From Acidobacteriaceae bacterium (GTDB taxonomy: Bacteria > Acidobacteriota > Terriglobia > Terriglobales > Acidobacteriaceae), in the NCBI GenBank assembly GCA_027452245.1, contig DAIDGW010000149.1, forward strand, positions 1 to 52,811: a stretch of 52,811 nt of DNA, written 5' to 3'. This document shows positions 10,188 through 18,800 of the stretch, piece by piece. Each line of letters opens with the position of its first letter. Position 1 is the stretch's first letter. The position numbers were made by a program, and so were the translations under genes. Under the pieces are notes generated by a model. The model made no database searches and was not told the DNA's origin. It saw only the letters and a program-made list of their open reading frames with translations.

Positions 10188-10276
10188 TATGACTGGGACT
10201 GACCTGCCTGACTCAATAGAGCACACGAGATTCCCGAGCTGGATACTCGCGATTCGATCCTAGTAGTGTTCGGAGT

Positions 10277-10294
10277 ATTACCAAATACGGTAAT
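10277..10294. promoter_or_regulatory. Palindrome in the divergent kinase/H-box spacer
   Basis: ATTACC-AAATAC-GGTAAT is a perfect 6-bp inverted repeat with a 6-bp centre, sitting between two divergent regulatory genes. The size and A/T-rich arms suit a dimeric LuxR/NarL-type regulator, but the binding protein is unknown. Confidence 0.45.
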
Positions 10295-10440
10295 TCCTGT
10301 ACCGGAGAATCCCGCCGACCGCTCGAGACCCGAGCCGAAACCATCGATATAGAACTTTAGATGCACTGAGCGTGATGCAGGTCACATCTCAGCCACTCAC
10401 CCGGGAAGAGACTGGCCGTAGATGAAAAAAGGGGAGAGCC

Positions 10441-10683
10441 GTGAAATCAAATGAAGGCTGTGGGTCGGGCAAATGCCGGGCGGCGCATAATTTGCGAAAT
10501 CTTTTGGCAGTCATTATTGGAAATTGCGAATTGATCGCCGGGCAGAAAATGAGCGCTGCCCTAGAACAGCGGTTTGCGGTCATTCAACGCACGGCAGAGT
10601 CGATGGCTGTCGAGCTGGACGAGCAGGAGAGGAAGATGGAGATTGCGAAGGCCATGGAACATAAGGATCGATATCTGTTCTAG
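10441..10683 (+). CDS. Small H-box (DHp-like) protein without kinase domain
   Basis: An 80-residue protein starts at GTG 10441 behind an AGGGGAGAG ribosome site. Residues 15-33 (AHNLRNLLAVIIGNCELIA) closely resemble the phospho-acceptor helix of HisKA histidine kinases, where a similar His-Asp/Asn-x-x-Asn-Leu-Leu pattern is common. The rest is a charged helix ending at DRYLF. There is no ATPase domain, so it cannot phosphorylate itself. It could act as a phosphotransfer or dimerisation partner for the divergent hybrid kinase, or be a relic of a longer kinase. The resemblance is short, so the assignment is tentative; that it is a gene is more secure. Confidence 0.6.
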   Translation: MKSNEGCGSGKCRAAHNLRNLLAVIIGNCELIAGQKMSAALEQRFAVIQRTAESMAVELDEQERKMEIAKAMEHKDRYLF

Positions 10684-10834
10684 TTGCGGCACCCCGGGGT
10701 GGTTCAGGCGTGCCTGATGTGGCGGTGGCGTGCTTGAGAAAATCTGCTCCCGATGACATGCACGAAGTGCTATTGAGAATCGTTTATCCAGTGTGCTAAA
10801 TTGTCGGCCACTAGTTGGGAGGTTGGCCGATTCT

Positions 10835-11002
10835 ATGTGCGCAGCGGAAAATCGAAAAGAAACATGGCGCCAGCTAGCACAGGAGATTGTCAACGAGAAG
10901 GACCGTAACACGATCCTGGAAAAAGCCCAGAAGCTGATTGAGTTGCTGGACGATTACCTCGAAAAAGAGCGGGCCAGCGGACCACGAAAAGACAAACGCT
11001 GA
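10835..11002 (+). CDS. Small charged helical protein, unknown
   Basis: From ATG 10835 the 55-residue product is almost entirely amphipathic helix (ETWRQLAQEIVNEKD, then EKAQKLIELLDDYLEKE) with a basic tail. A GGGAGG site lies about 12 bp upstream. An earlier in-frame ATG at 10793 lacks such a site. I do not recognise a family. It has no signal peptide or metal-binding residues and may be a small cytosolic partner protein. Confidence 0.5.
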   Translation: MCAAENRKETWRQLAQEIVNEKDRNTILEKAQKLIELLDDYLEKERASGPRKDKR

Positions 11003-11098
11003 GGATTCCAAGCCTCACAAGTTTCCGCCCCTGGATGATCCTGCATGGAACCCCGCCGAGATGACAGGGACGCGGCCTGTTCATACAATAGTCTCGTT

Positions 11099-11554
11099 AT
11101 GAAAACCATTTCGTTTTCGGCGGCGCTCTGGCTGACGGTCATGGCGGTCGCGCTACCTTCGGTGGCGCAGCACAACAACCGCGAGGACATCCCCACCTCG
11201 AAGCTGGATTTCCTGGTGCTCAAAGACGATAACGGCAAGCCTGTGCGCAATGCCGCAGTCATCATGCACCCGGTAGATGAGAAGGGACAGCAGGAGTCCG
11301 GAGGCATGGAGTTAAAGACCGATCTGAACGGAAAATCCAGTTACGACGGAATTCCGTACGGCATGTTGCGGGTACAGGTGCTGGCGCATGGTTATCAGAC
11401 GTACGGCGAGGATTTCCAGATTAATCAACCGAATATGGCCTTTACCATCAAGCTGAAGCGTCCACAGAAGCAATATTCGGTTTACGACAATCACACCAGC
11501 GACGGCAGCGGCCAGACGAATCAAACTCCGCCGCCAGCCAAGCCGCCAAATTAA
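11099..11554 (+). CDS. Secreted carboxypeptidase-regulatory-like domain protein
   Basis: The product (151 residues from ATG 11099) opens with a signal peptide (MKTISFSAALWLTVMAVALP, cleavage near VAQ). The rest reads as one beta-sandwich of the carboxypeptidase regulatory-like group: LDFLVLKDDNGKPVRNAAVIM, then TDLNGKSSYDGIPYGMLRVQV and an AHGYQTYGEDFQI strand. Such domains bind or scaffold at the cell surface and are very numerous in acidobacterial secreted proteins. The C-terminus is Gln/Pro/Asn-rich and disordered. An ATG at 11045 is in frame but would destroy the signal peptide, so 11099 is preferred. The EVE gene starts 4 bp after its stop. Confidence 0.75.
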   Translation: MKTISFSAALWLTVMAVALPSVAQHNNREDIPTSKLDFLVLKDDNGKPVRNAAVIMHPVDEKGQQESGGMELKTDLNGKSSYDGIPYGMLRVQVLAHGYQTYGEDFQINQPNMAFTIKLKRPQKQYSVYDNHTSDGSGQTNQTPPPAKPPN

Positions 11555-11558
11555 TGCT

Positions 11559-11939
11559 ATGAACTACCTGCTCAAAACGGAACCTTCGGAATATTCCTTC
11601 GATCGTCTGGTGAAGGAAAAAACAACCGTATGGGATGGCGTGTCGAATCCCGTGGCTTTGAAGAATCTCCGCGGGATGTCCGCGGGGGACCGGTTGGTCA
11701 TCTATCACACGGGAGACGAGAAGAAAGCTGTAGGGCTGGCTTCGGTGGTATCGGTCGACGCAGGCGACCCCAAGAATCCGCGGGTGACCATCAAAGCTGA
11801 GAAGGCGGTTGCCCGTCCCGTGACGCTGGCTGAGGTCAAAGCCAACAAGACGTTTCAGGATTCTCCTCTGGTGCGGCAGGGAAGGCTGAGCGTGGTGCCA
11901 TTAAGTGATGCGCAATTCAAATTTCTGAGCGGGCAATAA
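11559..11939 (+). CDS. EVE-domain protein
   Basis: The 126-residue protein matches the EVE (PUA-like) fold: MNYLLKTEPSEYSFDRL at the start, WDGVSNPVALKNLRGMSAGD, and an IYHTGDEKKAVGLA strand pair. EVE domains bind modified bases in RNA or DNA and are related to human THYN1. The protein is slightly short for the family (usually around 130-150 residues) but has the aromatic and Lys-Thr-Glu-Pro signature. It sits alone, convergent with the small membrane protein gene. No restriction or defence gene is adjacent, so a housekeeping RNA role is as likely as a defence role. Confidence 0.88.
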   Translation: MNYLLKTEPSEYSFDRLVKEKTTVWDGVSNPVALKNLRGMSAGDRLVIYHTGDEKKAVGLASVVSVDAGDPKNPRVTIKAEKAVARPVTLAEVKANKTFQDSPLVRQGRLSVVPLSDAQFKFLSGQ

Positions 11940-11943
11940 ATCC

Positions 11944-11992
11944 CGTTGGCATGTCCAACGGCTACGCTGGCGGTACCGACCGCAGCGTAGCC
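11944..11992. terminator. Two hairpins between convergent genes, possible bidirectional terminator
   Basis: GTTGG-CATGT-CCAAC is followed directly by a 10-bp stem GGCTACGCTG / CAGCGTAGCC (11960-11969 with 11983-11992). They lie between the stops of the EVE gene and the convergent membrane protein gene. No U-tract follows, so termination by these hairpins is probable rather than certain. Confidence 0.45.
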
Positions 11993-12018
11993 GCCCTAAC
12001 CGAGGTTAATTTCTCATT

Positions 12019-12375
12019 CTAGGCCGCGGCTTTTTCGTCGCGGCGAATCAGCGCGGAATCGAGGAAGAATCCCAGGCCGACGGCGAGCGGCACGATGCCG
12101 AAAGCGGCTGCGATCAAGGCGTCAGACTCCACGCGGCCGATCAGCGCGAAGGTGGCGATGTAGCCGAGTGCCCCGGTGACCAGCAGGATGCCGGCGCGGC
12201 GGGAACGGGCCGCTTCGGGAAGTTCCGGCTGCATGGGAATCTGGGCGCCGCGGGCGAGTGCCGCCAGGCGCTCCTCGGTGCGCAACTTGCGCACCAGATA
12301 GAACGTATACATGGCGCCGAACGGGATACCGAAAATCAGCAGTACTGCTGCCAGGCCTACGATGTTGCCGTCCAT
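12019..12375 (-). CDS. Small membrane protein (DUF6249-like)
   Basis: From ATG 12375, fixed by a GGAGG site, the 118-residue protein has three hydrophobic segments: residues about 4-26, then a cytoplasmic basic stretch (VRKLRTEERLAALARGAQIP), then about 60-80 and 90-110. A single helix, a charged loop with ERLALARG-like text and two C-terminal helices is the pattern of the DUF6249 family. The assignment is from memory of the pattern. No function is known, and its neighbours do not suggest one. Confidence 0.7.
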   Translation of the reverse strand: MDGNIVGLAAVLLIFGIPFGAMYTFYLVRKLRTEERLAALARGAQIPMQPELPEAARSRRAGILLVTGALGYIATFALIGRVESDALIAAAFGIVPLAVGLGFFLDSALIRRDEKAAA

Positions 12376-12497
12376 AGCAATCCTCCGTTGGGTGGGCGCC
12401 AAGTCTTCTCTGCGCCGCCGAAGTACAATACGAAAAACGGGGCGGAGAAGTTCCGCAGTACTCGGGGTTGAAGGTTTTTGGGGCCAAGGAGATTCAG

Positions 12498-13694
12498 ATG
12501 ACCAGCTGCAGGGGTATCAATTGGCAGTGCATTCTCGCCATCGTGGCGCTACTTTGGGCGGGAATGGCATGGGCCCAGGACTCGGATTCGTCGGGCAGCC
12601 AGGACAGCCAGCAATCGGAAACGGAGAATTCGCAGCCTCTCGCCAAGGCGGGCGAGACCGTCACGGAAAAGTTGACGGTGGACGACGTCGACCGGAAATA
12701 TCTCATACACATTCCGCTGGGGTATGACGGGAAGCAACGCTTCCCGGTGGTCGTGCTGCTGCATGCGACGAATCAGGATTCCGATGATATGTCGCGGCTG
12801 ACGCACTTCGATCAGATCGCCGACAAGAATGGCGTGATCACGGTGTACCCTTCGGCGCTGCACGGGCGCTGGAACATCGGCGCGCATTTTCTGGAGCGGC
12901 CGACTTCACCTATGTCCCCGGGGCGGCGGCCGTTTGGATTTCCGGGAGGTTATCCCGGTGGCGGCGGGGGATACCCGGGAGGATATCCGGGCGGTGGCGG
13001 AGGGTATCCCGGCGGAAATCCCGGTGGCCAGCGGCCGAATGCGCCTCCGAAGCATAAAGAGCAAGGCCCCGTGTCCAACGATGTGAATTATCTGAATCAG
13101 GTGCTGGATGCGGTGAGCCTGCGCTATTCGGTGGATGCTTCGCGCATCTATGTGACCGGCCTGTCGGATGGCGGATTTATGGCCATCAAGGCGGGATGCT
13201 CGATGGCCGACCGTGTGGCGGCCGTTGCCGCCGTGGGAGCGGCAATGCCGAGGAACTTCGCGTGCCTGCCGGCGCGGCCGGTTTCGGTGCTGATGATCAA
13301 TGGAACTTCGGATCCCATCGTGCGTTACAGTGGCGGGTCCGATAAAGACGCGGATGTCTCGACGCTGTCGGTGGAGGAAACAGCCAAGCAGTTTGCCAAG
13401 CTGGATCATTGCTCCGAGAAGCCGGAACAGGACAAAATTTCGCCCAAGGAAAAGGGCGGCATGGAAACCAAGGTGAATACCTTCACCGGTTGCCAGGACA
13501 ATTCGCAGGTTGCGCTTTACAGCATCAAGGGCGGCGGCAACACCTGGCCGGGCGGCGAGCAATATTCGTCGGATCAGGATGTGGGAAAGACCAGCAACGA
13601 CATCAACGGCGATCAGACGATTTGGGATTTCTTTGCTACGAAAAAGCTGGCGAGCGACAATCACGCCAGCAACTCGAACCCCGAACAGAAGTAG
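12498..13694 (+). CDS. Secreted PHB-depolymerase-family (LpqC-like) esterase with altered active site
   Basis: From ATG 12498 (AAGGAGA site) the product is 398 residues with a signal peptide ending near AWAQ. It has the esterase/depolymerase alpha/beta-hydrolase layout: strand FPVVVLLHA at about 82-90, a nucleophile elbow GLSDGG with Ser223, and an acid Asp272 in INGTSDPIV. Two positions deviate. The oxyanion motif usually written LHG is LHA. The late His motif usually written GGGHTWPG is GGGNTWPG (Asn348), which removes the expected catalytic His. Between strands there is a Gly/Pro/Tyr-rich insert at residues about 146-178. It may be a weakened enzyme or a binding protein. The export and fold are secure; activity is doubtful. 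Confidence 0.82.
   Translation: MTSCRGINWQCILAIVALLWAGMAWAQDSDSSGSQDSQQSETENSQPLAKAGETVTEKLTVDDVDRKYLIHIPLGYDGKQRFPVVVLLHATNQDSDDMSRLTHFDQIADKNGVITVYPSALHGRWNIGAHFLERPTSPMSPGRRPFGFPGGYPGGGGGYPGGYPGGGGGYPGGNPGGQRPNAPPKHKEQGPVSNDVNYLNQVLDAVSLRYSVDASRIYVTGLSDGGFMAIKAGCSMADRVAAVAAVGAAMPRNFACLPARPVSVLMINGTSDPIVRYSGGSDKDADVSTLSVEETAKQFAKLDHCSEKPEQDKISPKEKGGMETKVNTFTGCQDNSQVALYSIKGGGNTWPGGEQYSSDQDVGKTSNDINGDQTIWDFFATKKLASDNHASNSNPEQK
12933..13031 (+). repeat. In-frame Gly-Pro-Tyr codon repeat
   Basis: Tandem degenerate copies of a unit encoding GGYPGGGG-like peptide interrupt the esterase gene between its N-terminal strand and its nucleophile elbow. The repeat is in frame and codes for an unstructured, probably surface-exposed loop. 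Confidence 0.8.
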
Positions 13695-13703
13695 GTTGGG
13701 GAG

Positions 13704-13736
13704 GGCCATCCTCCGCCCGCTTCGCGGAGGATGGCC
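13704..13736 (+). terminator. Strong hairpin after the esterase gene
   Basis: GGCCATCCTCCG pairs perfectly with CGGAGGATGGCC around a 9-base centre (one further C-G pair possible), starting 10 bp after the stop. No U-tract follows, so it may act as a 3'-end stabiliser or a Rho-assisted terminator rather than a classical intrinsic one. Confidence 0.55.
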
Positions 13737-14128
13737 TGTCTCCTGGACTCTAGCGATCGCTTCCAAACTGGGGCGGCGTGACTCCGGTGTAATCTCCGGA
13801 CAACTTTGGCCTCAGGGCGGGGGATCGGTTGTCAGGAAGATGTCAAAGGCCTGTCATTTCTTGGGAGAAAAACTTGGGCCGGGTGTGCTGAGGTATCAGC
13901 GCAATGGAATGCGGTTACTATTCTCGCGGACCGAGGAACTGAAAGCGCGTCCGAAAAGTGTGCGTGCTCTTTTACCTGGCCACTTTTTGGCCATTAAACC
14001 TTCTGACCATGGCCCGGTTGTATCCGGAGATCCAAACATGCGCACCGTCGAAGACAATGTTGGAGCGGTAGATTTGATGCGGAAAAATCTTGCGTGTCGA
14101 GTAGCCGCAAGTGCAAATGCCTGCCGGT
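13737..14128. other. Gene-free stretch between convergent genes
   Basis: Apart from the hairpin before it, I see no coding, RNA or repeat feature in these roughly 390 bases. Several overlapping frames are open but none has a ribosome site, a family pattern or consistent codon use. Confidence 0.5.
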
Positions 14129-15724
14129 TCAGCGGAAGTTCTGCCGCAGTTCGCGACGGAGAATCTTGCCTGACGCCGTCTTGGGCACGCTATCGACGAA
14201 GACGACTTGCCGCGGTTGCTTGTAATGCGTGAGGCGATCGGCGACGAAGGAGCAGAGTTCCTCTTCGAGCTTCTGGCCGGTGGAAAATCCGTCACGCAGG
14301 GCGACGAAGGCGACCGGGATTTCACCGGAAGCGCTGTCTGACCGCCCGACCACGCCGCATTCGCGCACCGCGGGATGTTCCAGCAACACGGCCTCGACCT
14401 CTGCGGGCGCAACCGGAAAGCCCTTGTACTTGATCATCTCTTTGCGGCGATCGACCACGCGGTAAAAACCTTCGGTGTCGCGAGTGACGATGTCGCCCGA
14501 CCAGTACCAGCCATCGCGCAAAACCGAGGCAGTGGCCTCCGGCTCTTTCCAATATCCCAGCATGAATTGCGGTCCGTGCATGACCAGTTCGCCGGGATCG
14601 CCGGTGGCGGCTTCCGGCAGGTCGGTGGCGGAAGTTGTTACGTCGGGCGCGGAGCCAATCACTTTGCAGTCGGTGTGAGCCAGTGGATGGCCGATCGAAT
14701 CGGGGCGGTAAAGGCGGGGATCAAGGTATCCCACATGCGTGACCGGGGACGCCTCGGTCATGCCGTATCCCTGGCAGACAAGAACGTCGGTGAGCGCCGT
14801 GAAGCGGCGGGGAAGGTCGGGAGCGAGTGGAGCGGCTCCTGATTTCACCCAATGCAGGCTGTGATTTTTGGGGAACTGCCCGGCTTCGGCAGCGAGGCAC
14901 ATGGCGTTCATGGCCGGAGGCACGATCGGCATCATCGTGACCGATTCTTCGACCAGCAGTGTCATGAGATGTGCGACGTTGAAGCGCGGCATCAGGACCA
15001 GCGTCGCTCCCAGAAGCAGGGCGGGATTCAGGGCGACGTTCAGCCCGTAAATGTGATAGAGCGGCAGGAAGCACAGCACGCGATCGGTGCTGGAAATATG
15101 AACCGAATTGGGTCCCAGCAGCTGGTAAACATTGGCGACGAGGTTGTAATGCGACAACATGACTCCCTTCGGAAGCCCTGTCGTTCCGCTGGAGTAGGGA
15201 AGCGCCGCCAGCGTAGCCTGCGAGTCTGCGAAGGGAAGTGGCAGTGCCGCCGTGGAAGGGTTCAGCAGATTTGAAAACGGCTCTGCGCCCGAGGCCGGCT
15301 GCCGGGTGTAAAACACGCGGCCAAGGTTGGGAAGGCCGCCGAGATTGATGCCTTCCAGAATAGCGCCGTCGCTGATCAGCAACACGGCTCCGGAGTTTTC
15401 CAGCTGGTAGCGGACTTCGCGATCGCGGTAGGTGGGATTCAACAACGTCGGAATCGCTCCGGCCAGCGTGATTGCGTGGTAGGAGATGCAGAACTCCCAG
15501 GAATTGGGCAGGAAGATTGCGACGACCTGGCCCGGCTGCACCCCGGCTGCGACCAGTCCTCGAGCCAGGCGCTCGACCAGTTCTCCGTATTCGGCGTAGG
15601 CGAGGCGGCGGTTTGTCGAGGGATCGACAATCGCGGGGCGGCCGGCGTGGGTCTGGCACGATTGCAGGATCAGATCGTGAAGGAAAAGATTGTGAGGATC
15701 AGCGTAGAGTTGGGTGCGGAGCAT
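14129..15724 (-). CDS. AMP-dependent acyl/aryl-CoA ligase (4-coumarate-CoA ligase-like)
   Basis: The 531-residue enzyme has the adenylation motifs in order: the P-loop-like PYSSGTTGLPKGVMLS, the GYGMTEASPVTH motif, YWSGDIVTRD with the nucleotide-binding Asp, RRKEMIKYKG, and the catalytic Lys in KTASGKILRREL near the end. It activates a carboxylic acid as an acyl-adenylate and passes it to CoA. The closest pattern is 4-coumarate-CoA ligase and its fatty-acyl relatives. It stands alone, divergent from the Asp-box protein and convergent with the esterase, so the substrate is unknown. All core motifs are intact. It is distinct from the two ligases in the lipid cluster at 34-38 kb. Confidence 0.9.
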   Translation of the reverse strand: MLRTQLYADPHNLFLHDLILQSCQTHAGRPAIVDPSTNRRLAYAEYGELVERLARGLVAAGVQPGQVVAIFLPNSWEFCISYHAITLAGAIPTLLNPTYRDREVRYQLENSGAVLLISDGAILEGINLGGLPNLGRVFYTRQPASGAEPFSNLLNPSTAALPLPFADSQATLAALPYSSGTTGLPKGVMLSHYNLVANVYQLLGPNSVHISSTDRVLCFLPLYHIYGLNVALNPALLLGATLVLMPRFNVAHLMTLLVEESVTMMPIVPPAMNAMCLAAEAGQFPKNHSLHWVKSGAAPLAPDLPRRFTALTDVLVCQGYGMTEASPVTHVGYLDPRLYRPDSIGHPLAHTDCKVIGSAPDVTTSATDLPEAATGDPGELVMHGPQFMLGYWKEPEATASVLRDGWYWSGDIVTRDTEGFYRVVDRRKEMIKYKGFPVAPAEVEAVLLEHPAVRECGVVGRSDSASGEIPVAFVALRDGFSTGQKLEEELCSFVADRLTHYKQPRQVVFVDSVPKTASGKILRRELRQNFR

Positions 15725-15883
15725 GGGCCGGCCGTCATTCTAACGGAAAATGAGCGGGAGATGAATTTTGCTGTTCTAGGACGCATGAAACCAGCTGGCG
15801 TGCGGGAACGCTTTGCAAGCGGTGCGGGGGGGCATTACCATTAGCGATTGTTCAGGCATGGGATCTCATCTTGGGGGGCGGTT

Positions 15884-18800
15884 ATGGGGCGCAAAGCTCA
15901 CACGCTAATTCAACGAGCCAGTATTCTCGACGCCGTTAAACCTGCTTATTTCATTTTTCTTGCCGGGCTTGCGATTGCGTCCGTGGCTTTTGCGCAAACG
16001 AAACCGGAGCGGCAGTCGAAGGCTGCCAACGCCAGCACGGCGAGCAAGCAGACAGCCGCGGTGGGCAACCAGGCCGCGAAAGCGGATCAGGGCAAGGACG
16101 CCGATAATCCGGAGGAGAAGCCATTCAAAGGGATGAAGTACCGCCTTATCGGGCCTTTCCGTGGAGGGCGTTCGCTGACGGCGGCGGGAATCCCCGGAGA
16201 TCCGACGACGTACTATTTCGGCGCGACCGGCGGAGGCGTCTGGAAGTCGACGGATGGGGCAATAACCTGGTCGCCGGTTTTCGACAAGGAGGGTACGGCC
16301 TCGATTGGCAGCATTGCGGTGGCAAATTCCAATCCGAACGTCATTTATGCGGGGACGGGTGAAGCGTGCATTCGCGGAGACATTTCTCACGGCGATGGCG
16401 TGTACAAGTCGTTGGACGGAGGCAAGACGTGGAAGAACGTTGGGCTGGGAGATAGTCGCGCCATCGGGAAAGTGATCATCAATCCGACGAACCCTGACAT
16501 TGTTTTTGTGGCGGCGCTGGGGCACGTGTATGGCCCGAACACGGAGCGCGGCATTTTCCGCACCACCGATGGCGGAAAAACCTGGGAGAAGGTTCTGTAT
16601 AAGGACGAGAATACCGGCGGCATCGATGTTGATTTCGATCCGCATAATCCCAACATCATTTTTGCGGCGCTGTGGCAGGCGCGGCGCACGCCGTGGACGA
16701 TGGACGACGGCGGTCCGGGCAGCGGACTGTACCGCTCCGACGATGGCGGGACAACGTGGAAGCAGCTTCAAGAGCACGGACTGCCCAAACCTCCCTACGG
16801 GAAGATTGGGATTGCTGTGGCGGCCAATTCTGAACGCGTGTACGCCCTGATCGAAGCCAGGAATCCGGCGGGTGGGCTGTACCGCTCCGATGACGGCGGA
16901 GACACCTGGCAGCAGATCAACCCGAGCCACAGCCTTTGGCAACGCCCGTGGTACTACATGCATGTCATTGCCGATCCGCAGGACGAAAACACGGTTTACG
17001 TCATGGACGTGGATGCCTATAAATCCACGGATGGCGGGCATCTGTTCAACAAGGTAAAGGTTCCACACGGGGACAATCACGGGCTCTGGATCGACCCGAA
17101 AGATACCCGCCGCATGATCGCTTCGAATGATGGCGGTGTCACGGTGACGGTGGACGGCGGGAAAAGCTGGACGCGGCAGGACAATCAGCCAACCGCGCAG
17201 TTTTATCACGTGATCACCGACAACGAGATTCCCTATCGCGTGTATGGATCTCAGCAGGACAGCGGCACGGTGGCAATTGCCAGCCGCAGCGATGAGGGGT
17301 CGATTGGCGTGCGGAACTGGTACGACGTGGGGGGAGGGGAAGCGGGCTATATCGCCCCGTATCCTCCGGACCCGGACATCGTGTATGCCGCTGACTATCA
17401 GGGCAACATCACGCGCTTTGACAAGCACACCGGGCAGGTGAAGTCGATTACAGAACAGCCGGAACTGTCGGATGCGCAGGGAGCGGCACATCTGCCGCAT
17501 CGGTTCCAATGGACAGCGCCGGTGCTGATCTCCCCGCACGATCCGAATGTCCTGTATCACGGCGGCGAGCGCTTGTTTAAGACGACAGACGGTGGGGTGC
17601 ACTGGGAAGTCATCAGTCCAGACCTGACGCGTAACGACAAGAGGAAACAACAGCCCTCGGGCGGAGACATCACGCTCGACGATACGGGTACGGAATATTA
17701 CGACACGATTTTCGCAGTGACCGAGTCGCCAATCACGGCAGGGTTGATATGGGTGGGCACTGACGACGGCCTGATCCAGCTTACGCGGGACGGGGGCAAG
17801 AGTTGGAAGAATGTCACTCCCAGAGACTTGCCGGCGTGGAGCCGAATCAGCCTCATTGACGCATCGCCGTTTGATCCGGGAACGGCGTATGTTGCGATTG
17901 ACCGTCATCAGAATGACGATCTTCATCCTTATATCTACAAGACGAGCGATTACGGAACATCGTGGAGCAAGATTGTGAACGGCATTGCCGACACGGCGTT
18001 CGCGCGGGCGGTCCGGGAGGATGTCAAGAAACGTGGGTTGCTGTACGCCGGAACCGAATCGGGGGTGTATGTTTCGTTTGATGATGGCGCGAACTGGCGT
18101 CCGCTGAAGCTGAACTTGCCCACAACGCCGGTCCATGACCTGGAGGTAAAAGACAACGATTTAATCGTGGCGACGCATGGCAGAGCGTTCTGGATCCTGG
18201 ACGATTTGAGTCCGCTGCGGCAGTACAGGGACGAGATCGCACAAAAAGATTTGTTCCTGTACACCCCGGCAGACGCCTACCGAATTCAGGCTGGGGCGTC
18301 TGGCGAGCATCATTCTTCGAAGTTGACCGGACAGAATCCGCCTGCCGGAGCGGTGATCTACTACTACCTGAAGGATGCGCCGAAACCCGATCAAGAAATG
18401 AGACTGGAGATTCTCGACGGAACGGGCAAGGTGGTGCGTAAGTACTCCAGCCTGGAGATGGCTCCACTAGACGAACCGCTGGATCCGGATCAGAAGAAGC
18501 CGGAGAAGGAGATTAAGGCCAGCGCGGGATTGAACCGGTTCGTATGGGATTTGCGCTATGAAGAGGCGCATCACGTGCCTGGCTATTATCTCTGGGAATA
18601 CGGCTCCGGAGCACGCGGACCAGTGGCGGTTCCAGGTAAATACCAGGCTCGGCTGACGGTGGAGGGGAAGAGCGAAACCGAACCATTTGAGGTAAAACTT
18701 GATCCCAGGGTGCACGTCAGCCCGGCGGACCTCGAGCAGCAGTTCAACATGCTGTCGCTCATCCAGGCAAACCTCAATTCAGTCTATGACACGGTCAACC

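Noticed and set aside
10188-10226. GTG 10226 as the start of the hybrid kinase
   Set aside because: The receiver begins naturally at MRVLIVDDHE (10187); the 13 extra residues match nothing, though the choice is not certain.
13510-14232. Open frame running through the esterase end and the following spacer
   Set aside because: It begins out of frame inside the esterase, crosses a strong hairpin, and shows no motif.
15905-18136. Long open frame on the minus strand inside the Asp-box gene
   Set aside because: It lies opposite a clear family member with repeated motifs, is full of Arg/Pro/Val-rich low-complexity text, and has no ribosome site or domain.
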